A stretch of 64,000 nt of DNA, taken from Pseudoselenomonas ruminantium. GTDB taxonomy: Bacteria; Bacillota; Negativicutes; Selenomonadales; Selenomonadaceae. The notes beneath the pieces were generated by a model. That model searched no databases. It saw nothing but the letters and a program-made list of their open reading frames with translations, and had not been told where the DNA came from. Shown piece after piece: positions 1 to 9,831 of this stretch; within the stretch, counting starts at the first letter, position 1, and every line of letters begins with the position of its first letter. The stretch covers positions 62,001-126,000 of the forward strand of contig NZ_FRBC01000006.1 of assembly GCF_900142515.1 (NCBI RefSeq), read 5' to 3'. The translations under genes were made by a program, and so were the position numbers.

Positions 1-314
1 TTGGGCTGATCATCCACTACGGCATCAATGGTCACCTGCCAGCCGCTCACCGTCTGTGCACGCTGCCTGACTGTATAATCCCGGACAAAGCCACGCGCCT
101 GGGTATAGATATTATCCCGGATAACGGTACTTTTATCTACCAGGGTCTGTGAATCCACCAAAACTCCCAGAGATTTTTCCACCGCCATGCGCAAAGCTTC
201 GTTCTCCGCCTGCGAAGCCGTTACTCCGATGCCGGTGACGGTAACACTTTTGGCTGCTGCCGGCAGGCTCATCATCAACAGCAAAAGTCCCATGATCAGT
301 ATGATTCGTTTCAT
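1..314 (-). CDS. FlgT N-domain/LPP20-like envelope protein (partial)
   Basis: The 5' part of a gene that leaves the window at base 1; about 104 codons are visible. The protein starts with a typical signal peptide (MKRIILIMG, then a Leu/Met-rich core ending in PAAA at about residue 21). A domain follows with the pattern of the FlgT N-terminal/LPP20 fold: VTGIGV, then ENEALRMAVEKSLGVLVDS, then RGFVRDYTV. In Vibrio, FlgT belongs to the flagellar H-ring; FlgT-like proteins elsewhere are general envelope proteins. The ATG lies directly against the stop codon of the upstream CsgG-like gene, so the two are probably translationally coupled. The role here is inferred only from fold and neighbours. Confidence 0.7.
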   Translation of the reverse strand, partial: MKRIILIMGLLLLMMSLPAAAKSVTVTGIGVTASQAENEALRMAVEKSLGVLVDSQTLVDKSTVIRDNIYTQARGFVRDYTVRQRAQTVSGWQVTIDAVVDDQP

Positions 315-1169
315 TTATTTTCCCCTCTTGACAATATCACCCTTTTGAATGGAACCGCCGCCTTCTGTTATCCGGCAAATGGCATAATCAGCCAACACCT
401 CGGTCACTCTGGCTTTGCCCAGATTGATCTGCGTCATCCCAATGATCTTGCCATTGGCTTCCAAAGGCGTATCCTCCCGGGCAATCAGTAAGACATCCCC
501 CTTGTGCAAGCCACTGCTCTGTCCCTGATCAATATAGATCTCACTGCCTTTTACTTCAATGATCCTGCCCGTAAAGGGATGCTGCGCCTGAATATCACGC
601 ATGAAATGCTCTGCTACTTCCTTGCAGGCATTATACAGCGAATCATTCGCATCCTTGCCGCCACGGTCTGCCTCTACTGTCTTTGCCAGGACGACCTCAC
701 TGGTCTGGCAGTCAACCATGCGCAATTCCACAGCGATACTGGTACGGTACGCTGCATCAAACTTGGCCGTAATGCGTTTCATGAAATTGGATTTATCCGC
801 GGCCCTGGTCTTGACCATCGTTATTTTTCCTACCAGAATATACTGCCCGCCAAATATTTTCCCCATCTCTGCTACATATTCCGGATCGGCATATAAATTC
901 TGAAAGCCCTGCTCCTGCATCGCCTTATCGAATTGTGTACGCTCCACCACCGTATAATTACCGCTTTCCTGCACAGCTACCACCAGCTGATCAGACATGA
1001 CATTCGCCACCGTCTCTTCACTTTCTGCAGAATCGGATAACACGAAGGTCTTTTCCAGCGGCATGATCGCCACTCGCTTCTTAGCCGCTTCTGTGGTCAT
1101 CATCCCCGCCCCCCATACGGCTGCAGCCAGGATTGCTATCCCTAAACATCTAAACAACGATCTCCACAT
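315..1169 (-). CDS. CsgG-like protein with FlgT C-terminal-type domain
   Basis: A 284-residue exported protein. Residues 1-28 are a signal peptide. A CsgG-type domain follows (KRVAIMPLEKTF; VVERTQFDKAMQEQGF; GQYILVGKI), and the last 80 residues resemble the FlgT C-terminal domain (GRIIEVKGSEIYIDQG, GLHKGDVLLIAR). CsgG-type proteins form or regulate outer-membrane export structures, and FlgT has the same middle and C-terminal domains. There is no lipobox cysteine at the signal cleavage site, unlike classical CsgG. The start has AGGAG seven bases upstream. It sits 12 bp behind the next gene in a three-gene unit. The exact partner or secreted substrate cannot be told from sequence. Confidence 0.7.
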   Translation of the reverse strand: MWRSLFRCLGIAILAAAVWGAGMMTTEAAKKRVAIMPLEKTFVLSDSAESEETVANVMSDQLVVAVQESGNYTVVERTQFDKAMQEQGFQNLYADPEYVAEMGKIFGGQYILVGKITMVKTRAADKSNFMKRITAKFDAAYRTSIAVELRMVDCQTSEVVLAKTVEADRGGKDANDSLYNACKEVAEHFMRDIQAQHPFTGRIIEVKGSEIYIDQGQSSGLHKGDVLLIAREDTPLEANGKIIGMTQINLGKARVTEVLADYAICRITEGGGSIQKGDIVKRGK

Positions 1170-1181
1170 AATACACTCCTG

Positions 1182-2099
1182 TCATTTCACCAAACGCTTC
1201 ACCACATCATTTACCTTGATGTCCTCTGTACGAGACAATACAACGCATACCGCATATTCTGACAAAACTTCCACCACTTTGGCTTTGCCAATCTTCAATT
1301 CCTTCTTGCCTACCACTTTGCCGTTGATTGTCACATCCCCGCTGATGCGGAAGACCTCGAGTACCTCACCGACCTTGAGTCCGCTGGCACTGCCTTGATC
1401 AATATACAGGTTATCGCCGCCAATATCTCCTATAATCCCCCGGAAATTTCCTTTGGATTCCGCAGCCACCGGCTGTTGTGCCTCTTCCGGAGTTTCTGAC
1501 TTTGGCGTATCGGATGGTGCTTCCTCCGGAACTGCTGCCGTTTCCATAGCCTGCAGGATATTTTTGGCCATGTTCTGGCAAACATTGTATACAGCCTTCT
1601 CGCTGCTTGTCCCCACCTTGTCACTGGTAAAATTTTTCGTCAGGACGTTATGATTCGCAGATGCATCAAATAACCGGGCCTCTACAACCAGTTTCACCCC
1701 ATTGGTACTCGCAGAAATATCCTTCAACTCTTGTTTGGCTGCTTCCCGTTCTTCCGGAGGAACCGGTGTTCCATCGGGATTGTTCTCATGTCCCAGCCCC
1801 TTCCGGATCAGCGCTGTCACCTTCTCCCGATTGCTCTTGGGATCGTACAGGGCCACATCCGTAATGGTACAGCTCAGTTTATACGCCGGCTTGCTGCTAT
1901 CATCTTTCTCAACCGGGGTATAGATGCTGCTTTCCCGCAAAGCTGCAATCAGCTGTTCCTGCAGTTCCTTGACGGCTGCCGTTGCCTGTTCCCCCGCCAC
2001 ATTTTTTATGGGCTCCACTTCCGTGCTCTTCTTCGCCGCATAGCAGGGCAACGTGAGACACATAAGCAGCAAACATAAACAGAATACGATCTTCTTCAA
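1182..2099 (-). CDS. FlgT/CsgG-like envelope protein, paralogue
   Basis: About 305 residues, first gene of the three-gene envelope unit. It has a signal peptide (LKKIVFCLCLLLMCL to CYA), a region with CsgG-like features (EQLIAALRESSIYTPVEK; VVEARLFDA), an Ala/Pro/Glu-rich linker near residues 195-220, and a C-terminal FlgT-type domain (GIIGDIGGDNLYIDQG; KVGEVLEVFR). I place the start at a TTG codon with GGGGGGA seven bases upstream; an ATG at 2114 lies in front of that ribosome site and is less likely. The C-terminal domain closely resembles those of the gene behind it and of the gene at 14549-15388, so all three look like paralogues. Confidence 0.65.
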   Translation of the reverse strand: MKKIVFCLCLLLMCLTLPCYAAKKSTEVEPIKNVAGEQATAAVKELQEQLIAALRESSIYTPVEKDDSSKPAYKLSCTITDVALYDPKSNREKVTALIRKGLGHENNPDGTPVPPEEREAAKQELKDISASTNGVKLVVEARLFDASANHNVLTKNFTSDKVGTSSEKAVYNVCQNMAKNILQAMETAAVPEEAPSDTPKSETPEEAQQPVAAESKGNFRGIIGDIGGDNLYIDQGSASGLKVGEVLEVFRISGDVTINGKVVGKKELKIGKAKVVEVLSEYAVCVVLSRTEDIKVNDVVKRLVK

Positions 2100-2175
2100 T
2101 TTACATCCCCCCATTTTCTCAATCGATTCTAATCTTTCTTTAATTTCGCTCTTATGTGCCGGTTCTCCTTCAAAA

Positions 2176-2205
2176 AAATGCTGTTTCCATCAGGAAACAG
2201 CATTC
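2176..2205 (-). terminator. Rho-independent terminator after bofA
   Basis: A perfect 12-bp stem (AATGCTGTTTCC / GGAAACAGCATT) with a 4-base loop and a T run on the minus strand, just after the bofA-like stop codon. Confidence 0.85.
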
Positions 2206-2213
2206 TCAGCATC

Positions 2214-2447
2214 TTATTTCATTAATAATACTATGATAACCCCTGGCACTCCCAGGACACCAGCAATCAACGCTTTGAGAAAGGTGATTTGCACACCTGC
2301 CCCAAAAAGGTTGACAATCCACAACAGCACCGCACCGACTATACTGTTGGTGATCATCTTCCACAAAAGCTTCATCGGCAAGGCAACAATCTTACCGATC
2401 AGGCACAGGGCAATCAAGCCCACCGCAAAGGCGGCGATAATTTCCAT
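2214..2447 (-). CDS. bofA: BofA family small membrane protein
   Basis: A 77-residue hydrophobic protein with two to three predicted membrane segments ([48 protein letters not shown]) and the GVPGV end typical of the pro-sigma-K processing inhibitor BofA family. In Bacillus, BofA holds the SpoIVFB protease inactive in the forespore membrane. Here the start codon shares a base with the recR stop (TAATG), so it is coupled to recR, the gene order known from sporulating Firmicutes. No sporulation gene is visible in the window, so the present role is unknown. Confidence 0.8.
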   Translation of the reverse strand: MEIIAAFAVGLIALCLIGKIVALPMKLLWKMITNSIVGAVLLWIVNLFGAGVQITFLKALIAGVLGVPGVIIVLLMK

Positions 2448-3043
2448 TAGATTTCCCTCCGGTTTTCCATCGCCTTGGAAAGTGTCACTTCATCCGCATA
2501 TTCCAAATCACCGCCAATGGGCAGACCATGAGCAATGCGGGTGACCTTGACCCCCATAGGCTTCAACAATTTGGCTAAGTACATAGCCGTGGCCTCCCCT
2601 TCCACATTGGGATTGGTGGCCATAATGACTTCCTTCACTTCATCATCCGTGAGTCTGGTTAAGAGTTCCTTGATGCGGATCTGATCGGGGCCAACCCCTT
2701 CCAGCGGTGACAGTGCACCATGAAGCACATGATAGACACCGCGATAGTCACGCATACGTTCCATAGCAGCTACGTCCTGAGGCTGCTCTACCACACAGAT
2801 AACCGAATGATCACGTTCTTCCGCCGCACAGATGGCACAGGGATTCTGATCGCTGAGATTGAAGCAGGTATTGCAATAGCCGATTTTCTCCTTGGCCTCG
2901 ATAATGGCTGTTGCCAGCTTCTTCGCCTGCTCGGCGTCCATATCCAGCACATGATAAGCAAGACGCACTGCCGTTTTGTTACCTATCCCCGGCAGTGCGC
3001 GAAAATGCTCTATTAACTTTGCCAGCGGGGCAATGTATTGCAT
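2447..3043 (-). CDS. recR: Recombination mediator RecR
   Basis: 198 residues, the normal RecR length. An N-terminal helix-hairpin-helix ([18 protein letters not shown]) is followed by a four-cysteine zinc site ([16 protein letters not shown]), a TOPRIM domain ([33 protein letters not shown]) and a C-terminal Walker-like region ([16 protein letters not shown]). RecR acts with RecF/RecO to load RecA on gapped DNA. It lies between ybaB and bofA; the stop codon overlaps the bofA start by one base. Confidence 0.97.
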   Translation of the reverse strand: MQYIAPLAKLIEHFRALPGIGNKTAVRLAYHVLDMDAEQAKKLATAIIEAKEKIGYCNTCFNLSDQNPCAICAAEERDHSVICVVEQPQDVAAMERMRDYRGVYHVLHGALSPLEGVGPDQIRIKELLTRLTDDEVKEVIMATNPNVEGEATAMYLAKLLKPMGVKVTRIAHGLPIGGDLEYADEVTLSKAMENRREI

Positions 3044-3052
3044 GCCTGTCCC

Positions 3053-3388
3053 TTAGAACAATCCCGGCGGCAGGCCAAGACCGCTCGTGAGCTTGCCCAT
3101 TTCCGAGGCCATCATATCATCCACTTTCTTCGTGGCATTATTGAACGCAGAGGTGATGAGGTCCTGCAGCATTTCCACATCTTCCGGATCCACAGCTGCC
3201 GGATCGATCGTGAGGCTCTGCACCTGCTTCTCACCATTCATGACGATTTTCACAGCGCCGCCGCCCGTCGTCACATCAACAGTCTTACGCTTGAGCTCAT
3301 CCTGCATCTTCTTCATGTCATTCTGCATTTTCTGGACTTTTTTCATCATACCGGCCATATTGCCCATATTGCCCATTCCACCAAACAT
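3053..3388 (-). CDS. ybaB: YbaB/EbfC nucleoid-associated protein
   Basis: 111 residues. A Met/Gly-rich N-terminus (MFGGMGNMGNMAGMMKK) is followed by a long helix (KKVQKMQNDMKKMQDELKRK), then the conserved TTGGGAVKIVMNGEKQV and the DLITSAFNNATKKVDD helix. YbaB proteins are dimeric DNA-binding proteins encoded beside recR. The ATG at 3388 is chosen because AGAGGAG lies eight bases upstream; a longer reading from a TTG would place this site inside the gene. Usually dnaX lies immediately upstream; here it is about 9 kb away, and ybaB has its own promoter. Confidence 0.95.
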   Translation of the reverse strand: MFGGMGNMGNMAGMMKKVQKMQNDMKKMQDELKRKTVDVTTGGGAVKIVMNGEKQVQSLTIDPAAVDPEDVEMLQDLITSAFNNATKKVDDMMASEMGKLTSGLGLPPGLF

Positions 3389-3434
3389 ATCGTTAACTCC
3401 TCTCAAAGGTAATTCTTACATTTCAACACCTCTT

Positions 3435-3463
3435 AGACTACCAAAATATAATAGTTCCGTCAA
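3435..3463 (-). promoter_or_regulatory. Sigma-70-type promoter of ybaB-recR-bofA
   Basis: On the minus strand, TTGACG at 3458-3463 and TAGTCT at 3435-3440 with a 17-base spacer, about 45 bases before the ybaB start. It would let the operon be transcribed independently of dnaX. Confidence 0.6.
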
Positions 3464-3605
3464 GGAAAAAAGGCTCTGTACCGATATAATGCCTACGTTG
3501 CCTTTATAGCCAATCATAACGAAAGCAAAAAGTATGCTGAACGAGTAAATATATGGATCTCATGACCGTCACAAAATGACGGGACAGCCATGAAGGCCCC
3601 TTGCA

Positions 3606-3637
3606 AAAAGACCTGCGAATATCATCGCAGGTCTTTT
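3606..3637 (-). terminator. Terminator after the GH9 cellulase
   Basis: Stem AAAAGACCTGCGA with its complement and a short loop; A and T runs flank both sides. It lies just after the GH9 stop codon and would end the beta-glucan operon. Confidence 0.85.
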
Positions 3638-3645
3638 CACAAGGG

Positions 3646-5439
3646 TTATTTGGTTATAGAAGGGAATTCCCGGGTTAGCTTGAGATCTTTAGCCGTGACG
3701 TTCACAGGCTTGGCGAACCATGCCAGAGCATAAGCTGCCGTACCGGTGTAGTCAATGGCGTATTCATTGGTGGACCAGGAGCTCAGCACATCGATGTAGG
3801 ACTTGGCCACAGGGACCTTGTTCTCTTCAAGGTACTTGGTCTGGTCAGGGTCGCCGCCCTTTACATGGTTCGGGCCGCCCACGAGGAGACCGGGCACATA
3901 AGCACCGGTGCTTTCATGGATACGGTTATGCGGATGTTCCGGCGGGTTGGAGCCCATGCCGGTCAGGAAGCTCCGATCCAGAGAGTTGCGACCGAGCATA
4001 TAGTGGATCTGCGCCAGAGCGCCTTCTTCATACTCTGCCTTGGGCTGGAGCTGGTACGCCATCAGCAGCATATCGCCCTGCGTCATGGCATTCTTCGTGG
4101 AAGCCCATGTGTATTCTTCCTTGGACAGCGCACAACCAAAGCCATCATTCTTGATCTTACCGGCGATCATATCCGCATAATCGAGGTAAACCTTCTTGAC
4201 TTCAGCCTGGAAGCCGGCATCAGCCTTGGGTGCGATAGCATAGGCAAACTGGGCCAGAGCCAGCGTGTTGTCCCAAGTGAAGAAGCCCGGTGCTTTCAGC
4301 AGTTCAGCCTTGTTGTCTTTGAGATAAGCCTCATATTTCTTGTCGCCGGTGGTGCGGAACATTTCCGCTGCCATCCAGAGGCGTTCCTGGATATCGTTCG
4401 TGTCGTTGTAGGGGCCGGAACCGCTTTCCTGTCCTTCGTCCACCCGATAGATGGATTCCTTCGTCTTGGACAGATAGTCCCAGACCTTGTCGGCATCCTT
4501 CTGCAAGGACTTGGCATAAGAAGCGTCGAGCCCCTTATAGACGCGAGCACCGATGGCGAGGCTCGCACCATACATGGCCGTGCTGGCGGTGCAGGTGCTG
4601 TAGAGGAAACGATCCTGCGTGTCAGTATCCGGGCTCTTGTCAAAGCCAGGCCACTGGGCACCGGACACCTTATGGAATGTGCTGCCATCCTTGCGCATCA
4701 TCTTTTTGAGGAAGTCGAACTCATACTTCACTTCGCTGAGTGCATCAGGAAGATTCTTGTCACTGGAAACACCTGCCGGGAAGAGCAGCTGTCCCTTCGT
4801 GAAATGATCCGGATGGGCTTCATAGGCCAGCAGCAGTTCAGCGGCGGCAATCGCACCCGTCGTGGTGTACTTGCCATAGTCACCGGCATCATACCAGCCG
4901 CCGGAAACATCCACCTTATCGCCTTTTTGGTTGAGCGCATCGGTGAAATAAACCTGTGCTTCTTTGTCCTGCGGATGGCCCATCTTGACCTTGAGCCCGG
5001 TCACGTCCTTATCGTCAATGGGCGTGCTGCAGCGGGACAAGGTGAAGGAACGCCAGGTCTGCACACTGGGAACCGCATAGACATTGTCCCCGATGGCAAA
5101 TTCATAGGACTCGCGCTTGCCCACTTTCAGCTTATAAGTACCAGGCGTGTTGAAACTGGTGAAATCAGCCGTACGCAGATTCTCTTCCGACATGGCATCG
5201 GCTTTGGCTGCCGATAGTTTGCCGGTATATACCACTTTATTGGTCTTGGCATCTACGAGACTGAAATCCGTTTCATTCGAGTCCGTTACCATCGCCGTCT
5301 TATCACGGCCAGTGAGATAACCAACCTGATCCACATGCATGCCTGCATCTGCGGCTTCTACCAAAGTAGCTGCACCGCAGGTACCAAGCATGGCAATTCC
5401 AGCCAGTACGATCTTGCAAAGCTTATTATTCTGACGCAT
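3646..5439 (-). CDS. Secreted GH9 endoglucanase (cellulase)
   Basis: 597 residues. A signal peptide (about 1-29) is followed by an N-terminal immunoglobulin-like domain (33-120, the CelD_N type) and a GH9 catalytic domain (about 130-580). The catalytic DAGD motif is at 184-187, the conserved HNR stretch lies in PPEHPHNRIHESTGAYVPG, and the proton donor is Glu559 in NEYAIDYTG. GH9 enzymes hydrolyse beta-1,4 bonds in cellulose and mixed-linkage glucans by inversion. No carbohydrate-binding module or dockerin is present. It is the last gene of the beta-glucan operon and would supply cello-oligosaccharides to the PTS encoded upstream. Confidence 0.93.
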   Translation of the reverse strand: MRQNNKLCKIVLAGIAMLGTCGAATLVEAADAGMHVDQVGYLTGRDKTAMVTDSNETDFSLVDAKTNKVVYTGKLSAAKADAMSEENLRTADFTSFNTPGTYKLKVGKRESYEFAIGDNVYAVPSVQTWRSFTLSRCSTPIDDKDVTGLKVKMGHPQDKEAQVYFTDALNQKGDKVDVSGGWYDAGDYGKYTTTGAIAAAELLLAYEAHPDHFTKGQLLFPAGVSSDKNLPDALSEVKYEFDFLKKMMRKDGSTFHKVSGAQWPGFDKSPDTDTQDRFLYSTCTASTAMYGASLAIGARVYKGLDASYAKSLQKDADKVWDYLSKTKESIYRVDEGQESGSGPYNDTNDIQERLWMAAEMFRTTGDKKYEAYLKDNKAELLKAPGFFTWDNTLALAQFAYAIAPKADAGFQAEVKKVYLDYADMIAGKIKNDGFGCALSKEEYTWASTKNAMTQGDMLLMAYQLQPKAEYEEGALAQIHYMLGRNSLDRSFLTGMGSNPPEHPHNRIHESTGAYVPGLLVGGPNHVKGGDPDQTKYLEENKVPVAKSYIDVLSSWSTNEYAIDYTGTAAYALAWFAKPVNVTAKDLKLTREFPSITK

Positions 5440-5500
5440 TATATCATCTCCTATATACTGATGGGATAACTCTTCACCAGTCAGTTCAAACTAACCAGTA

Positions 5501-5556
5501 AAAAGCTCCCCCTTCGAGTCCTGCGGACTCATTTCCCCCTGAAGGGGGCAGCTTTT
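5501..5556 (-). terminator. Hairpin between GH16 and GH9 genes
   Basis: A long stem (AAAAGCTCCCCCTTC with its complement) carrying an inner hairpin (GAGTCC/GGACTC), ending in a T run on the minus strand. It probably lowers read-through into the GH9 gene. Confidence 0.7.
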
Positions 5557-5565
5557 GTGCTTTGC

Positions 5566-6357
5566 TTATTCTGTGAACGGAGTGTATTTGATGGATTTGT
5601 ATTCAGCTGTTACGGGCAACTGGGAATCATCGAATGGTTTGAGCCATTCGTCAACGCCCTTGCCGTTCCAGGCATTCATCATGATTTTCTGCTTGGTCAC
5701 CGGCAGGTCCTCATTTTCGCGGCGGAAAACTTCCTTGCCATCGACAAACCAGATGATGGAGTTCTTGTGCCATTCAAAGGCATAGGTATGGAAATCTTCG
5801 GAAGCATCGAAGCCCAGGTCAATCATCTTTTCATGGCCGCCCTTGCCGTTGCGGAAGTAGTTGAGCTGTACCTTCGTGGTGTCTTTGCCTAGCACCTCGA
5901 AGTCGATCTCATCCCAGGGATCGCCCTCGGACGGACCCGTGTAGGTGAAGAAGGAGGAAACAACGCCGTCATTCTTGATGGCCTTCATCACGACTTCATA
6001 ACGGCCATAGCCATAGGTGGCCTTGCTGCGGTATTCGCCGCCGGAGTACGGAACCTTATCGGCAGCCGGATTCGGGGATTCATCCACCGTCAGCTGCAGC
6101 GTGCCATCTTCAAAGGTGACATTTTCCTTGTGCCAGAAGCAGTTGAACGGCATGCCATTCGTCCAGCCATTGGACGCTTCAAACAGGCTGTTCTCACCCT
6201 TGGTCAGATCTACTTCAAAAGCATCGCTGGCCTTGGTCTCTGTAGCGGGTGCTGCAGAAACCACCGCCGGCGTAAAGAGGTCCATGGAAACAGATACAGG
6301 TGCAGACAGAGCCATCAGGACGGCTGCGGCCACTGCTTTTTTGCGGATATCCATCAT
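5566..6357 (-). CDS. Secreted GH16 beta-glucanase (lichenase type)
   Basis: 263 residues with a signal peptide (about 1-36, ending SAAPA) and one GH16 jelly-roll domain. The active-site signature DEIDFEVLG holds the nucleophile Glu150, helper Asp152 and acid/base Glu154. The compact domain with YGYGRYEV and the WHKNSIIWFVDGKEV region matches bacterial licheninases (beta-1,3-1,4-glucanases). It would cut mixed-linkage cereal glucans outside the cytoplasm. It lies 16 bp behind the GH1 gene in the same operon. Exact linkage preference is inferred. Confidence 0.9.
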   Translation of the reverse strand: MMDIRKKAVAAAVLMALSAPVSVSMDLFTPAVVSAAPATETKASDAFEVDLTKGENSLFEASNGWTNGMPFNCFWHKENVTFEDGTLQLTVDESPNPAADKVPYSGGEYRSKATYGYGRYEVVMKAIKNDGVVSSFFTYTGPSEGDPWDEIDFEVLGKDTTKVQLNYFRNGKGGHEKMIDLGFDASEDFHTYAFEWHKNSIIWFVDGKEVFRRENEDLPVTKQKIMMNAWNGKGVDEWLKPFDDSQLPVTAEYKSIKYTPFTE

Positions 6358-6373
6358 TTTTATTTCCTCCTCA

Positions 6374-8121
<1,748 letters not shown>

Positions 8122-8133
8122 AACCTTATAACC

Positions 8134-8436
8134 TCAATCGTTCATCAATTTACGAGCAAATTCCAAAGCAGCCTTGCCGTCCATACGGCCATACATGCGC
8201 ATATCGATAGCATCTACAGGCACACCGGGCACCTGTTCTGCAATCTTGTTCTTCTGGAAACGAATCTGGGGACCAAGCAGGATGCAGTCCGCATCATTGG
8301 CCTTAGTAGCTGCATCCGTTGCGGAGAAGGCATCGATGGAGCATTCATAATCTGCAGCAGCAGCAGCTTCCTGCATCTTCTTGACCAGCATACTGGTGGA
8401 CATGCCAGAGGCACAGAGCAAAACAATCTTTTTCAT
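8134..8436 (-). CDS. celA: PTS cellobiose-family EIIB
   Basis: About 100 residues. Cys8 in MKKIVLLCASGMSTSMLV is the phosphorylation site of the lactose/cellobiose IIB class. The start at 8436 is preferred because GGAAG lies seven bases upstream; an ATG two codons earlier is almost on the ribosome site. It transfers phosphate from IIA to the sugar carried by IIC. A porin gene separates it from the IIC gene, an unusual arrangement. Confidence 0.93.
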   Translation of the reverse strand: MKKIVLLCASGMSTSMLVKKMQEAAAAADYECSIDAFSATDAATKANDADCILLGPQIRFQKNKIAEQVPGVPVDAIDMRMYGRMDGKAALEFARKLMND

Positions 8437-8484
8437 GATCATACTTCCTTTTCAATACGTTATTTTCATCATGGTTTAAGCCTA

Positions 8485-9777
8485 TCAGAAGAACAAGTCA
8501 ACCTGTGCACGATAGAGGTTTCGATGTCCTTTCGACATATACCAGCTCTCATACTGGTTGCGCAGGGAGGCACGGCTATAAAGCAATTCAACCTGGACAT
8601 TCTTCACAGGTACATAACTGCAGCCCACGGTCCAACCCTTCGTATTCTTCAACAGGGAACCCCAGTTATCATCATTCCAGATGGTACTGTTGCGCTGGAT
8701 GTCATGATAGCGCGTGAAAGCACTGAAGGAATGGGGAACATCCGGATTCGTCCACTTGTAGTCGAGACGTACCATATATGCCTTATTGGCATTGCTCTTA
8801 TCCACATAGGAAACGGTCTGTCCCGGTTCTCCCCAATTTGTCTCAATAAACTTGTGGTTGGACTGCACATAGTCACCAGTCAAGCGCAAGTTACGGACAA
8901 CATTCGTAGCCGCACTGACGACAAAGGCGCGATTGCCATACGGATTGGGAATCTTGGTATTGCCATCATAAGGTTTGTTCACTAAAGCATCCTTATTTTT
9001 ATTAATAGCAGCATACGCCAGGAATACATCGAAATTATGGCCGACAGGACCTTTGACCATCGGTCCCCAGAAAGCGAAATCTGCATTATCATATTCGGCC
9101 ATACCATAGTAGAAGCCGCCGACACGCAGACCACGTTTGGTTACGGGGACTGTTGCATCAATACCGTCCGTTGTGCAGCCAATCAGGGACATCTGCTGCC
9201 CTAACATATTCCACTTACGGCCAACGTTTATCTCTACGCCATTCTTGAGATTGCCCGTAGCCCAGATTCTCTGGATCTGGCCATCTTCACGTTTGCGATA
9301 CGTGCCATCCCCCTGATAGGAATAACGCTGATTCGTCTCGCTCTGGAAATGTCCCGTCCAATGATTTGTCAGCTTATAATCAGCCATCAAATTCAGATAG
9401 AAACGATTGTTTGTTTGTTCTTCGCTCGTATCCCAGGCATGACCACTCATCTTGGCGCGGTCAGAATCTTTCTGATAGGATGCACGCAGGAAACCGTAGA
9501 GTTTGAAGCGATCCTGAGCATCTTTAAGACCCTTGATAGCGTTTTTATTGCTTTCCGCCACCTTGCTGGTACGCTTCAGCTTGGCATTTTCTTTTTTCAA
9601 CGCCTCCAGCTGCTGGGTGAGCTGCTGCTGCTGTGCTTCGATAGCCGCAATGCGGGCAGCCAGATCCTGGTCAGCAACAGCGGCGGCACCATCAGCAGCC
9701 GGAGCAGCAAATACGCTGCCGGACATGCCCAAGGTCAGCCCCATCAGGACAGCGGCGGTTTTCTTCTTGTACGTCAT
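8485..9777 (-). CDS. Outer-membrane porin with N-terminal coiled coil
   Basis: About 430 residues. Signal peptide 1-24 (MTYKKKTAAVLMGLTLG, ending VFAAP), then a heptad coiled coil (DLAARIAAIEAQQQQLTQQL, ending near residue 65). The rest has alternating aromatic beta strands and ends in a terminal phenylalanine pair (AQVDLFF), as outer-membrane barrels do. This matches trimeric porins of diderm Firmicutes. The ATG at 9777 has AAGGGG six bases upstream, so an ATG at 9807 is rejected. It lies between PTS IIC and IIB genes, so it probably carries beta-gluco-oligosaccharides across the outer membrane. Specificity is inferred from context only. Confidence 0.8.
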   Translation of the reverse strand: MTYKKKTAAVLMGLTLGMSGSVFAAPAADGAAAVADQDLAARIAAIEAQQQQLTQQLEALKKENAKLKRTSKVAESNKNAIKGLKDAQDRFKLYGFLRASYQKDSDRAKMSGHAWDTSEEQTNNRFYLNLMADYKLTNHWTGHFQSETNQRYSYQGDGTYRKREDGQIQRIWATGNLKNGVEINVGRKWNMLGQQMSLIGCTTDGIDATVPVTKRGLRVGGFYYGMAEYDNADFAFWGPMVKGPVGHNFDVFLAYAAINKNKDALVNKPYDGNTKIPNPYGNRAFVVSAATNVVRNLRLTGDYVQSNHKFIETNWGEPGQTVSYVDKSNANKAYMVRLDYKWTNPDVPHSFSAFTRYHDIQRNSTIWNDDNWGSLLKNTKGWTVGCSYVPVKNVQVELLYSRASLRNQYESWYMSKGHRNLYRAQVDLFF

Positions 9778-9831
9778 TACGAATCCCCTTTTCTCTACCA
9801 CATTCACTGATTCACATAAAGCTCTTTTCTC

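Noticed and set aside
3865-5217. 450-residue open frame on the plus strand opposite the GH9 gene
   Set aside because: Antisense shadow of a clear cellulase gene; no family motifs, no ribosome site.
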